DNA from: Dugong dugon
Taxonomy: Eukaryota; Chordata; Mammalia; Sirenia; Dugongidae
NCBI GenBank assembly: GCA_030035585.1
Contig: CM057468.1
Span: 56,044,145-56,108,144, forward strand
Direction of reading: 5' to 3'
Length of the DNA stretch: 64,000 bases
The notes below the pieces were generated by a model. That model did not search any database, was not told where the DNA came from, and worked only from the letters and a program-made list of their open reading frames with translations. Positions 46,145 through 57,755 of this stretch are shown one piece after another. The position numbers were made by a program, and so were the translations under genes. Position 1 is the stretch's first letter. Each line of letters begins with the position of its first letter.

Positions 46145-48133
46145 TTACAAAAGAGGGATCATACAATATTTGTCCTTATATGCTTCACTTATTTCACTTA
46201 GCATCATGCCCTCCAGGTCCATCCATGTTATAATACGTTTTGCGGACTCATCATTGTTCTTTATGGTTGCATAGTATTCCATTGTATGTATGTATCACAA
46301 TTTGCTTATCCATTCATCCATTGAGGGACATGTAAGTTGTTTCAATTTATTTGCTATTGTGAATAAAGCAGCAGTGAACATGAGTGTGCATATGTCTGTT
46401 CGTGTCATTATTTTTAGGTCTTTAGAGTATATACCTAGGAGTAGGATTGCTAGATCACAGGGTAGTTCTATTTCTAGTTTTTAGAGAATGTGTCATACCA
46501 TTTTCCATAGAGGTTGTTCCTCTTTACAGTCCTACCATCAATTAACAAGGTTTCCAATCATCCAGTCTCCCCAAATCCTCAGCAACTGTTGTTGTTATCT
46601 GGTTTTGTTTTGTTTTGTTTTTCACCACTGCCATTTTAGCCAGGGAAAGATAATATCTCATTGTACTTTTGATTTGCATCTCTCTAATAGCTAATGATAG
46701 TGAATATCTTTTTATGTTGTTGGCTGCTTGGATGTCCTCTCTGGTGAAGGTTCTGTTCATGTCTTTGCTCATTTTGCGACTGAGTTTTTTGTCTTTTTTT
46801 ATTGAATTGTTGCAGTTTTCTATAAATTTTAGAGATTAGACCCTTATCAGATAAGTTGTTTCTGGAGAGTTTTTCCCAGTTTGTAGGTTGTCTATTTACT
46901 CTTCTAATGAAGTATTTTGATAAGCATTCGTTTTTAATTTTTATGAGGCCCCATTTATCTATTTCGTCTTCTTCTATCCCTTTACTTGTTTTAATAATTG
47001 TTATCCTATTTCTACAAAAGATTAGGTCCCATAATTTTCTTCCTATGTTGTCTTCCAGAAATTTTATGGTTTTAAATTTAACATTTAGGTCTTTGATCCA
47101 TTTTGAGTTAGTTTTTGTGTATGATGTGAGGTATGGGTTCTGTTTCATTTTTTTGCTGGTGGGTATCTAGTTTTGCCAGCACCATTTATTAAAGAAACTG
47201 TTTCTACCCCACTGAATGGACTTTGATCCCTTGATGAAAATCAGTTGTCCATAGATAGCTGGGTTTAATTCTGAGTTCTCAATTCTATTCCACTTTGTCT
47301 ATATGTCTGTCATTGAACCAATAACAGGTTGTTTTGATTACAGTGACTATATGTTTTGATATTGGGGAGTGTGACGCTTCCTGTTTTGTTCTTTTTCTTC
47401 AATATTGCTTTGTCTATTCGGGGTTTCTTTCCTTTCCATATGAAGTTGGTCATTAGTTTTTCCATTTCAGTATAGAATGTTGTTGGGATTTGTATCAGGA
47501 TTGCATTTTATTTGTAGATCACTTTAGGTAGAATTGATATTTTCACTATATTAAGTCTTTCAATCCATGAGCATGGGATGTCTTTCCATTTTTGTAGGTC
47601 TCTTTTAGTCTCTTGCGTTTTATAATCTTCACTGTATAAGTCTTTTATGTCTCTGGTTAGGTTAATTCTTAGGTATTTTATCGATTTAGGGGCTATTGTA
47701 AATGGTATTGTTTTCTTGTTTCTTTTTCGGAGTACTCTTTGTTAGTGCAGAGGAACTCAGTTGATTTTTGTGTGTTGATCTTGTACCCTGAAACATTGCT
47801 AAATTCTTCTATTAGTTTCAGCAGTTTTCTTGTGAAATCTTTACGGTCTTCTGTGTATAGGATCATGTCATCTTCAAATAGACAGTTTTACTTCTTCCTT
47901 TCCAGTTTGGATGGCTTTTATTCCTCTTTCTTGTCTTACTGCTCTGGCTAGGACTTCCAGTACAATATTGAATAAGAATGGTGATAAGTCTCCATGCCAT
48001 TGTCTCCTTGTCTCCTTGCCATTCTCAGATGGAAGGCTCTCAGGATTTCTCCATTGAGTATAATGTTGGCTGTTGGTTTTGCACATATGCCCTTAATAAT
48101 GTTGAGAAATTTTCCTTCTATTCCTATTTTGAG

Positions 48134-48320
48134 GAGCCCTGCTGGTGCAGTGGTTAAACTGATCAACTGCTAACCAAAAGGTTGGCTGTTCAAAACCACC
48201 AGTGCCTCTGCTGGAGAAAGATGTGGCAATCTGCTTCTGTAGACATTTACAGCCTTGGAAACCCTATGGAGTTGCTATGAGTCAGAATTGATTCAACAGC
48301 CGGCAGTCGTTTTTGATTTT
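48134..48320 (+). mobile_element. AfroSINE inserted in L1-B ORF2
   Basis: GAGCCCTGCTGGTGCAGTGG head, GTTGGCTGTTCAAAACC B-box-like word, GGAGAAAGATGTGGCAATC middle, GGAAACCCTATGGAGTTGC, T-rich end. It lies opposite to the L1. Confidence 0.9.
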
Positions 48321-48340
48321 GATTTTTACTGAGAGTTTTT

Positions 48341-49306
48341 TAATTGTTAATTTGTTGTTGTTGCTGAGAATATGCACAGCAAAATATCCACCAATTCAAC
48401 AGTTTCTACATGTGCCATTTAGTGACATTGATTACATTCTTCAAGTTATGAAACCATTCTTACTCTCCTTTTCTGAGTTGTTCCTGCCTCGTTAACATAA
48501 ACTTACTGCCCCTTAAGGTTACTATCTAATCTTTCAAGTTGCTGTTGTCAATTTGATTCCATATAGATACTTCATAAAAGAGCATAATGCTCAAGGCAGA
48601 CATTTTTTACTAGTTAAGCTAAACCATTGTTGGTTTTAAGAAGACTTTTAGGAATATTTTTGGTTTAAGATTTAAAGATTATCTCAGGACAATAGTTTCA
48701 GGGGCTCATCCAACCTTCATGACTCCAGGAAGTCTGGAGTCCATGATATTTTTAAATTCTATTCTGCATATTCCCCCTTTTGATCAGGATTCTTCTATAG
48801 AATCTTTGATCAAAATGTTCAGTAATGGTAGCTGGGCACCATTCAGTTCATCTGGTCTTATGGCAAAGGAGGCAGTTGTTCATGGAGGCAATTAGCCACA
48901 CATTCCAGATCCTCCTTATATTCCTGATACTCCTCCTTCCTCTGTTGCTCCAGGTGAATAGAGACTGATTGTCATGCCTTGGATGGTCACTTACAAGCTT
49001 TTAAGACCCCAGGCACTAGGCAATGAACTAGGAGTAGAACAGAAGCATTAAACAAGTTATTAGGTCAATTAACTGCAATGTTCCATGAACACTTCACTCT
49101 AAACCTCCAAAACCAAATACCATGATGATTTTGGTTATACATAATCAGTCTCAGCAGCTACTCTTTTTTTTTTTTTTATTGCTCTTGTAAATATGTCTAT
49201 CACACAACTTTTGCCAATTCAACTTTTACAGGTGTACAACTTATTGACAGCAATTACAAAAATCGGTTGTGCAACCCTACCCTTAATCAACGCAATGTTG
49301 CATTCC
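48341..49306 (-). mobile_element. L1 3'-end segment inserted in L1-B ORF2
   Basis: In the minus sense it contains CCTGGGGTCTTAAAAGCTTG and GAATGGTGCCCAGCTACC, L1 3'UTR landmarks, and ends near TTGTTAATTTG on the plus strand. It joins L1-B between the RT words FDKIQH and IGIEGKFLNI. Flanks CTGAGAGTTTTT (48329-48340) and CTGAGAATTTTT (49307-49318) match at 11 of 12. The 49160-49306 part has its own T14 (49163-49176) and may be a separate L1 tail joined to it. Confidence 0.82.
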
Positions 49307-51094
49307 TGAGAATTTTTATCAGGAAAGGTGTTGAATTTTATCAAATGCCTTTTCTACATCAGTTGATATAACCAGAAAGTTATTTTCCTTTGTTTTATTT
49401 ATGTGGTACATTACATTGATTGATTTTCAAATGTTGAAGCACCCTTGTAATCCTGGTATGAATGCCACTTGATCATGATGTATTATCTTTTTGATATGTT
49501 GCTGAAGTCTGTTGGCTAGAGTTGTTTTGAAATTTCTCCATCTATGTTCTTTCTGGATATTGGTCTATGATTTTCTTTTTTTGTGATGTCTTTGCCTGGT
49601 TTAGGTATCAGGGTTGTGCTGGCTTCATAGGAAGAGTTCGGTAGTGTTTCTGTTTTCGAAGAGGTTGAGTAGGATTGGTGTCAAGTCTTCTCTGAATGTT
49701 TGGTAGAGTTCTCCAGTGTAGCCATCTGGTCCTGGGCTTTTTTTTGCTGTTGTGGTTGTTGCTGGTAGTTTTTTGATGACATCTTCAATCTCTTCTTTTG
49801 TAATGGGTCTGTTTAAATTTTCTAACTCTATGTTAGTTTGGATAGGTAGTGTTTTTCTAGGAATTTATCCATTTCAACTAGGTTTTCAAATTTGTTGAAG
49901 TACAATTTTCATAGTAATCTGTTATGCTCTTCATCTCTGTTGGACCGGTTGTAATGTAACCAATTTCACTTTGTAATTTGGTTATTTGCCTCTTCTGGAT
50001 TTTTTGTTTTGTCAGTCTAGTCAGTGGTTTGTCTATTTTATTAATCCTTACAAAGAACCAACTGCTGGTTTTGTTGATTCTTTCTATTATTTTTCTATTT
50101 TATTTCTGCCCTGATCTTTATTATTTTCTTTTTATGGTAGCTTTGGATTCTTTTGCTCTTCCTTTTCTATTTGTTCAAGTTGTCAGTTTAAATAAATTAT
50201 TTTGGACCTTCTTTTTTAGCATAGTCATTTACTGCTGTGAATTTCCCTCTGAGTTCTGCTTTTGCTGTGTCCCCAAAATTTTGATGTTGTTTTCATTTTC
50301 GTTTGATTCTAGGAATTTTTATTTCACTTTTGATTTCTTCTTTGACCCAATAGTTTTTTAGTAGTGTTTTATTTAGTTTCTATATATTTTTCCCCTTATT
50401 TTTCCTGTTATTGATTTCTAGCTTCATATCATTAAGGTCAGGGAAGATGCTTTGTATGATTTCAATCTTTTTACATTTGTTGAGACTTGTTTTGTGCTAT
50501 AGTATATGGTCTATTTTGGAAAATGATCTATGTGCACTGGAGAAGGATGTGTATTGTTCTTCTGTTGAATGGAGTGTTCTGTATATGTCTGCTAGGTCCA
50601 ACTGGCTTATACTTTTTTTTAAGCTCTCAGTGTGCTTAGTGATCTTCTTTTTTAGATAATCTATCTATAACTGAAAGTGGTGTGTTGAATTCTACTATTA
50701 TTGTGGAGTGTAGGTTTCTTTCATATTAGTCGGCGTTTCTTTCATGTATTTTGATACATTGCTGTTAGATGCATATATGTTTATAATTGTTATGTCTTCT
50801 TGCTAAGTTGACCCTTTTATTATTATGTAATGTCCTTCTTTATCTCTTGTAAGAGATTTTGATTCAAAGTCTATCTTGTCTGATATCAGTATGGTCACCC
50901 CTGTTCTTTTTTGTTTACTGATTGCATGGAATATTTTTCTCCATCCTTTTATTTTCAATCTATTTGTATCCTTATGTCTAAGGTGTGTTTCTTGTAGAGA
51001 GCAAAAGGATGGATCATGTTTTTTAATCCATTCTGCCACTCTTTGCCTTTCACATGGGGCATTTAGACCACTTATATTTAAGGTGATTACTGAA

Positions 51095-51171
51095 AACAAA
51101 TTTTCTACCTCACTTATTTTGCTATTTGTTTTTAAACAAATTTTCTACCTCACTTACTTTGCTATTTGTTT
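51095..51171. repeat. Tandem duplication, unit about 38 bp
   Basis: AACAAATTTTCTACCTCACT...TTTGCTATTTGTTTTT occurs twice in a row with one T/C difference, at the ORF1-ORF2 spacer edge of L1-B. Confidence 0.9.
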
Positions 51172-51654
51172 TTTTGCATGTTTTTTTTTTTTTTTTAATT
51201 CTGATTTTTCTGTTTTTGTTTGTATTTTGGCTGCTTTTTTGTGATGAGCCTTTTTGATTTCTTCCTTTTTTCTTCCGAATGTTTTTTTCTTGGTGATTTC
51301 TTAGTGGTTACCACATATATTACATTGCACAATTTACAGTTGCAACAATGTTTAACATATGAACAACAGTTAACATACAACCTTAACATAATAAATCTAT
51401 TCCTGATATGCTCCTCCCTCCCCCATTTCTGTTAGTGTGTCTCCATCAACATCAATATACAACCTATATTCAATAAGTTTACTTTGCACTTATTTCTTAA
51501 AACTTGATATTATATTGTTTGCAGGATTTAAATTCTTGAGTCTATTCTCTGAGAATATCATGTATTTGATCCTTATAATTGCCTGTGCTGTTGCATTTTT
51601 TAGAGACTTTTCTCTCTTTTTTTTAATTTTTTTCCCTTGTATAGATATGAGTAT

Positions 51655-52510
51655 TTAGTTAATGTTTTTGCCTTTCCCTTTGGAGTACTCCCTTAAGTAA
51701 TACTTGCAAATCTGGTCTGGTAGTGGCAAATTCCCAGAGCTTCTGTTTGAGAATGTCTTGATTTCTTCCTCATTTTTTAATAACTTTGCCTTGGTTGGCA
51801 ATTGTTTTCATTCAGTATTTTATATATGTAGCTCCATTGTCTTATGGCCTCTAGAGTTTCTGGGGAGAAATTCACACTGATTATTATGAAAGATTTTCAT
51901 TATGTTGCATTGTATTTTTCTCTTGCTGCTTTCAGAGTTCTCTCCATGTCTTTGGTTTTCAAGAATTTATTAGGAACAGCACAGAGTTGATCTTTTTGTG
52001 TCTCTTCTGATTGAGGTTCATGTAGCAAATTTGGTTCTCTGTTCAGATCTGGGAAATCTTCCCTAAGTATCCTTGGAAAATTGTTTCTATGCCTTTATTG
52101 TTGTCATGGTGCTCTGGTATTCCAATAATTCTTAGATTTCTTAATTGAACACCTTGTTTCCTTTTAGGCTTGTTCACTTTTCTTTTGTTTCTCTTGAGAC
52201 ATTCAGTTTTTGTCTTCTAGTTCATTTATTCTATCCTCTACCTGCTCTATTGTTGAGTGTTTCTCTTGCTTTTTCTAACTCAGTTGCCTTATTCTTCAGT
52301 TCTCTTTGGGTTTGTTTTTTTGTTTTATATACATATCTTCAATTTCCTCATTGAGTCTCTCATTTTATTCCTCCATTTGTTTTCGGATCTCCACTAGTTT
52401 GTTTTCTGTGTGCTTTTTGCTTTCTTCAAACATATTTAGCACCATAGTTTGAAAATTAACAATTCTTTGTGTTAATCTAGCCTCTACAGGAGAAATTTCC
52501 TCTTCTTCAT
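51655..52510 (-). pseudogene. L1-B ORF1, broken
   Basis: A minus-strand ATG near 52510 (MKKRKFLL) opens a lysine- and glutamate-rich coiled-coil-like part, followed by LRIIGIPEHHDNN (RRM entry) and NFSPETLEAIRQWSYIYKIL (C-terminal domain). The parts lie in different frames with stops between them, so no ORF1 protein can be made. Confidence 0.8.
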
Positions 52511-53607
52511 GTTTTGCTTTTGATTGGTCCTTCTTTTTTAAGATTTTGTGTGTTTTATTATTTTTTTGTTGAATTTGGGCAATTCTATTATCTTTTTTAT
52601 TTTTACTTTAAATTTTGTATTCTGGTTTTTGTGGAAAATTTTTCTGATTGGGTTACCTGGTGGTACAGTGGCCAAGTACCCAACTGCCAACTGAAAGACT
52701 GGGGCCCACACCCACCAGCTGCTCCACTGGAGAAAGATGTGGCAGCCTGCCTCTGCAAATACAGCTTCAGGAACCCCACAGGGCAAGTCCACTTCACCCC
52801 ACAGGGTTGCTATAAGTCAGAATCAACCAAGTGGTAGTAGGCTTGTTATCTTCTCCTGAAAACCACTAGAGGACACTCTTACACTTAGGTTTTTCAATGA
52901 TAATTCAGGAGTTCTGGGGGCTTGATCTCTGGAATTCAACATGCATGTGTGGGAGAGGAGGTTAGCTTGTCTCAGGCCCTTATGTAAGTGGTGGGGCTTG
53001 ACTTTCCTGTGGTAAGGGTGGAGGGCTATCTCTGTCTTTCCTTCATGGGGGCCCCTGCACAGGCTCTCCCATGGTGTCCCACTGTAGGGAGGGAGCCAGA
53101 CATTTTCCTCTGTGTTTCCTATCATTCTGAAGTATTCCCCTCACCCTGTTGCCCTTGTAGTTCCTCGAAGCCCTAGTGCCCATCCAACTTGGGCCTCAGC
53201 AAGATTCAACAACACTCTCTTGCAGCATCATGGTCTCCCTTCACCCCTTCTCAATTACATAGCCCACAAACTCCCACAGCCAACTTGTTCTGCCTTAAAA
53301 AATGTGGGCTACAGTTTCCTCAGATTAGCATTCTTTCTATGTTCCCATTTGGGGTGTTTCCCAGCCCCATCCTAAAATGGCTGCAATAAGCAAGTGTTCC
53401 CAAAGTCAGAGGGTAGGTTCTCCCATCTTCTGTGCATTCTCACTCCTCCTTTCTCCTGCTTCTGGACTCAGACTGTCCAACACTTCAGCTTCCCTCCAGA
53501 GTTCTGAAATCTCAGTCTGTACTTGTTTTTATTGGTTGTTTAGTGAGTTAGTTGCTGGGGGAGTAAATGGGAGAGTCCACTCACTTCCTCATCTTTCTCC
53601 ACTCCCC
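52511..53607 (-). mobile_element. L1-B 5'UTR with internal SINE
   Basis: The GC-rich leading part of the element. In sense it begins GGGGAGTGGAGAAAGATGAG. It has no similarity that I can see to the L1-A 5'UTR, so the two belong to different L1 lineages or have exchanged 5' ends. An AfroSINE lies at 52648-52846. Confidence 0.75.
52648..52846 (+). mobile_element. AfroSINE inserted in L1-B 5'UTR
   Basis: GGTTACCTGGTGGTACAGTG head, GGAGAAAGATGTGGCAGCC middle, CACAGGGTTGCTATAAGTC, AGAATCAACCAAGTGG end. Diverged long form. Confidence 0.88.
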
Positions 53608-53619
53608 AACATATATACT

Positions 53620-54685
53620 TTTGAAGACCATAAATGTAGAAAATTATAAATAATACTCATCAAAGATTTTATACATAGCAATATTACCACTGGGTCATAT
53701 GCACGTCTAAAATGTTAAAAGATGTGTCTAGTAAAGTAAGTAGCTTACGTGAGTTTAAAAATCCGGGCTAGCATTTTTATGACAAGTGAAGAAATTAAAG
53801 AATGCAGTGACAAAGTAGAAAGATGAGATTAAGGCAAACTGACAAATGTCTTAGGGTTTTACTTTTATTTTACTGGTATTTAACATATATTTCAAAATTA
53901 CCATATGATTTAAAGGTGATATGCTTTGTAGGGGGACTACATGCTTAATAGATGAAAAACTATGTATGGATAACATTATTCTTAAATATGGTATGTGGAA
54001 TCTAAGTCATCTAAGTCAAAAAAATTACAAGGATAAAAATGTAAGAAAATGGAAAAAAGCAATGATAATTTTGTAGAAAGGATAAGCCTATGAGATGTCA
54101 TTGATTTATCACAATGGAAAGATAGTGAGGAAGAGGAAAATGAGAATTCTAGCAGAAAGTACTTAGCATAAAACTTCAAAGAGACTTTCCATAATGTCTG
54201 TGACCCTGGTTATAAAGAGAGGGAAAAAAAGTATATATCCATCTACTTAAATCTAAAACAAATGGTTGTGTATATGGCACAAGTATACTTTATCCAAGTG
54301 GGAAGATTAAATCTTAGAAAAGAAAGAAGATAACAGTGACAATTCCTTCTTTAGCACACAAAGAAAACTAGATTTCATGGTTATATGTTCTAATATTAGG
54401 AATAGAATATCTGAGTTTCATTATTCTAAATTCTTTGCATTCTCAGTTTTGAACGCTGAACAAGCCAAATCGTTATGATTAACATTTATATACTTGTTTC
54501 TTTTCCCAACCGTAATGCATCATTAATTCTTAAAGCTTTGGGAGTAAAAAAGGATCAGTTTGTTTTCTCTCAATTTCTTGACAGGTTTAGGGCCACAAAA
54601 AGTGACCTGTGATGATTAATAAAAATTAAATATTGTTTTAAATGTAAAATGATAATTTTATGCATTTTTTAATGGCATATTATTT
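53620..54685. other. Unannotated AT-rich sequence
   Basis: No gene or repeat recognised. Confidence 0.4.
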
Positions 54686-54689
54686 TTCT

Positions 54690-54890
54690 AAAGTATTTCA
54701 AGCATGTTAACTCATTTGATAATCTTGGTAATGCTGTGAGACAGGTAGGGCAATTGTGCTTTGCTACATCACAGGTAAAAGTGAAAAGACAGAAACATTA
54801 AGTGATTGATCTGAGGTCCCAAATGCATCAGAACCAGTGCCTCTTCAATTCAGGACTTCTGGCTCTCATTCTAATTCTTTTTCTAGAAAT
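54690..54890 (-). repeat. MIR SINE, antisense
   Basis: GTTAACTCATTTGATAATC, GCTGTGAGACAGGTAGGGC, AACATTAAGTGATTGATCTG and CTTCAATTCAGGAC follow the inverted MIR order (TTAACTCATTTAAT..., GAGGTAGG..., TTAAGTAACTTG...). Confidence 0.8.
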
Positions 54891-55215
54891 TAACCATGTT
54901 GATTTATATTATCTTAAGCTCTTTATGTGATTAGTCCATTTGTCACCATGGGAGCTACGTTATGGGCATCCCCATTTAAGTTCAAAAAATAAATTTTGAA
55001 AAGGTAAAAAAGCTTCTCCCATCGCTATTAGGGAGAATTCAGCTGACCATTAAGACTCTCATTATTAATGTGGGAGACTTGTCTTTGGAGGTCACCTCTA
55101 TATTCATCTTGTGAGTTTCAGTATCATGCAACATTCAGTCAGTCTCTTAGTATTTGCATTCTCCCTCATGCTAGCATCAAATAATCACACAACTATGAAA
55201 ATTACATTGTCGATA

Positions 55216-55411
55216 TTGTATGCTCTCCAGTTGATTCTGACTCATAACAACTCTGTAGGACAGAGTAGAACTGCCCTATAGGATTACCTAGGCTGAAATA
55301 TTTAGGGGAGCAGGTAACCAGGTCTTTTCTCCCATGGAGTGGCTGGTAAGTTTGAACCCAGACATTTCAGTTAGCATCCAAGCTCTTTACCTTGCCCCGC
55401 CAGGGCTCCAT
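55216..55411 (-). mobile_element. AfroSINE, long form
   Basis: CAGTTGATTCTGACTCATAAC, GACAGAGTAGAACTGCCC, GGTAACCAGGTCTTTTCTCC (long-form middle, reversed), then GCCCCGCCAGGGCTCC, the reversed head. Confidence 0.88.
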
Positions 55412-55757
55412 AGAGAGTATATATTTACTATGGGAAAACAAAAGACAAAATAGATCAAGCGTTATGGATTCTTAAAATTTGTTTTAAAACACTACAGCAT
55501 AAGCAGTATATAGAGTGTGCTTTAGATTAAGCCAACACCCAAGTGCCTATCAAGAAAGCACATTCAAGGAATGGTCAACTGACATGCTAATCAAAAAGCA
55601 CAGTCTTGATGTAGTCAAGATGTACAAGCCATCAGAAAGGGCTATATTTGAGAGGTGGCTAGCACAGCCCTCCTGAAATTTCTATTTTTGATCAGTAGGT
55701 AATGTTGTGTTAGTTTTTATTGGTGAAACCAGTGACTTAACTTGTTTGTTTGAGTAA

Positions 55758-56211
55758 TGTCATAGACTGAATTGTGTCCCCCAAAAAATGTCCCAGTATT
55801 GTAAGATTGTGTAATCTGATGTGATTTCCTTATGTGTTGTAAACTCTATCACTATGATGAGGTTATACTGATGAGGTCTACAAGATTGGACAGTGTATTA
55901 AGCCAATCTCTTTTGAGATATAAAAGAGAAAAGTGAGCAAAGACACATGGGAACCTAAAACCAGCACGAAAGCAGTGCCGGGAGCAGAGCACGTCCTTTG
56001 GACCTGAGGTTCCTGTGCTGAGAACCTCCCAGACCAAGGGAAAATTGATGACATAGACCTTCCTCCAGAGCCAACAGAGAAAGCACTTCCCTGGAGGTGA
56101 CACCCTGAATTTGGACTTGTACCCTACTGGACTGTGAAAGAATAAATTTCTCTTTGTTAAAGCCATCCATTTGTGGTATTTCTGTTATAGCAGCACTAGA
56201 TGACTAAGACA
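55758..56211 (+). mobile_element. Solo LTR, ERVL-MaLR-like
   Basis: TGTCATAGACTGAATTGTG to ATGACTAAGACA; 454 bp. Perfect 5-bp TSD AGTAA at 55753-55757 and 56212-56216. AATAAA near 56139. Confidence 0.92.
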
Positions 56212-56311
56212 AGTAATGAGATGGATTCTCACTGGTGAAATTAGAGGTACTCAAGATGTGTGGATTGTATAAAACAATTTGGAACTTTGCTACTCAAAGT
56301 AAGGACTCACC

Positions 56312-57755
56312 ATCACTCAAATAGACATACGCACACCTATGTTCATGGCAGCATTGTTCACAATAGCAAAACGATGGAAACAACCTAGATGCCCATCAAC
56401 AGATGAATGGATAAACAAACTATGGTACATACACACAATGGAGTACTATGCAACAAGAAAGAACAACAATGAATCTGTGAACCATCTCATAACATGGATG
56501 AAACTGGAGGACATTATGCTGAGTGAAATAAGTCAATCACAAAAGGACAAATATTGTATGAGACCTCTATTGTAAAAACCCATGAAAAAGTTCACACACA
56601 AATTGTAACAATCTTTGTTGGTTACCAGGGATGGGAGGGGTGGGGGGGAAATACTAAATAAGCAATAGATAAATGATATCTTAGGTGAAGGGTGATACAG
56701 TACACAATACAGAGGAAACTAGCACAACTTGTACAAGGAAAGGTCATGGAAGCCCCATAGACACATCCAAACTCCCTGAGGGACTGAACTGCTGGGCGGA
56801 GGGCTGTGGGGACCATCGTCTCGAGGAACATCTAGCTCAATTGGCATGACACAGCTTATAAAGACAATGCTCTACATTCTACCTTAGTGAGTAGTGTCTG
56901 GGGTCTTAAAAGCCTGTGAGTGGCCATCTAAGTTACTCCACTGGCCTCATCCCTTTGCGAGCAAGGGAGAATGAAGAGAACAGGATACAAGGAAAGGATT
57001 AGTTCAAAGGACTAACTGTCCACAGTTACCAAGTCTTCCACCGGACTGAGTCCAGTACAGCTAGATGGTGCCTGGCTACCACCACTGACTGCTCTGACCA
57101 GGATCTCAAAAGAGGGTTCTGGACAGAGCTGGAGAAGGATGTAGAACATAATTCTAACTCACAAAAAAAAGACCAGATTTACTGGCCGAAAGGAGACTGG
57201 AGAAACCCCGAGAGTATGGCCCCCAGACACCCTTTTAGCTCAGTGGTGAAGTTATCTCTGAGGTTCACCATTCAGCCTGGGAGTGGACAGCCCCATAAAA
57301 CCAAACGAGACTAACGAGGTACAATAATCCAGTGACAAGGGCCAGAAGGCAAAAGGGGACAAGGAAGCTGGTGATAGGGAACCCAAGGCTGAGTAAGGAT
57401 ATTGTTGATGTGTTGTGAGATTGTTAACCATTGTCATAGGGCAACATTTGTAGTAACCATGAAATGAGAAACTATTTTGCTCTGTAAGCCTTCATCTTAA
57501 GTGAGAATAACAGCATAACTGGAAGAGCGTAGTCAATGTCACTGAACTGTGTGTGTAGAAATTTTTGAAATGGTGTATCTTTGGCTATGTGCATTTTCAC
57601 CAAAAAAAAAAAAAAAAGGTTGAGAAGTTAGAGGGTTGACATGTTGTGGGATTGTTAACCAATGTCATAAAACAATATGTGTACTACTGTTTTCATGAGA
57701 AACTATTTGTTCTGTAAGCCTTCACCTGAAGTACAATAAAATAAAAAAAAAAAAA
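56312..57755 (+). mobile_element. L1-C: 5'-truncated L1 (ORF2 C-terminus and 3'UTR)
   Basis: Starts in the ORF2 C-terminal domain (frame 56339-56575, intact to the stop). The 3'UTR contains the landmarks shared with L1-A and L1-E, plus an internal A16 tail at 57603-57618 followed by a second copy of the terminal module and the final A tail. TSD AAGTAAGGACTCACC (56297-56311) and AAGTAGGGACTCACC (57756-57770), 14 of 15. Confidence 0.93.
56339..56575 (+). pseudogene. L1-C ORF2 C-terminal fragment
   Basis: 78 codons with MFMAALFTIAKRWKQPRCPS and DEWINKLWYIHTMEYY, the L1 ORF2p C-terminal segment before its stop. It is open but lacks everything upstream because of 5' truncation. Confidence 0.85.

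Larger units (their letters stand above)
46145..51099 (-). pseudogene. L1-B ORF2 (endonuclease/reverse transcriptase), broken
   Basis: The endonuclease frame (50803-51099) starts MFSVITLNISGLNAP and keeps SLQETHLRHKDTN with the catalytic Glu. The RT block reads [10 protein letters not shown] near 49350, is interrupted by insertions, resumes [12 protein letters not shown] at 48166 and continues [14 protein letters not shown]. The FADD motif is changed to FEDD (codons 47867-47878). The C-terminal domain includes KWIKDLNVKFKTIKFLEDN (46684-47148) and REMQIKSTMRYYL (46542-46772). Stops and frameshifts separate all the pieces. The FADD change alone would probably kill polymerase activity. Confidence 0.9.
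44969..53607 (-). mobile_element. L1-B: structurally full-length L1 LINE with three insertions
   Basis: On the minus strand: 5'UTR (53607 to about 52511), ORF1 (about 52510-51655), spacer, ORF2 (51099 to about 46145), 3'UTR (46144 to about 44990) and inverted A tail at 44969-44990. Imperfect TSD: AAACATATACAT (44958-44969) and AACATATATACT (53608-53619). Insertions: SINE 48134-48320, L1 3' end 48341-49306, SINE 52648-52846. Without them the element is about 7.3 kb, a full L1 length. All frames are heavily broken. Confidence 0.9.

Noticed and set aside
49978-51435. Long Phe/Leu-rich plus-strand frames resembling multi-pass membrane proteins
   Set aside because: They are the antisense shadow of the A-rich L1-B ORF2 sense strand, which reads as Phe/Leu/Ser codons in reverse.
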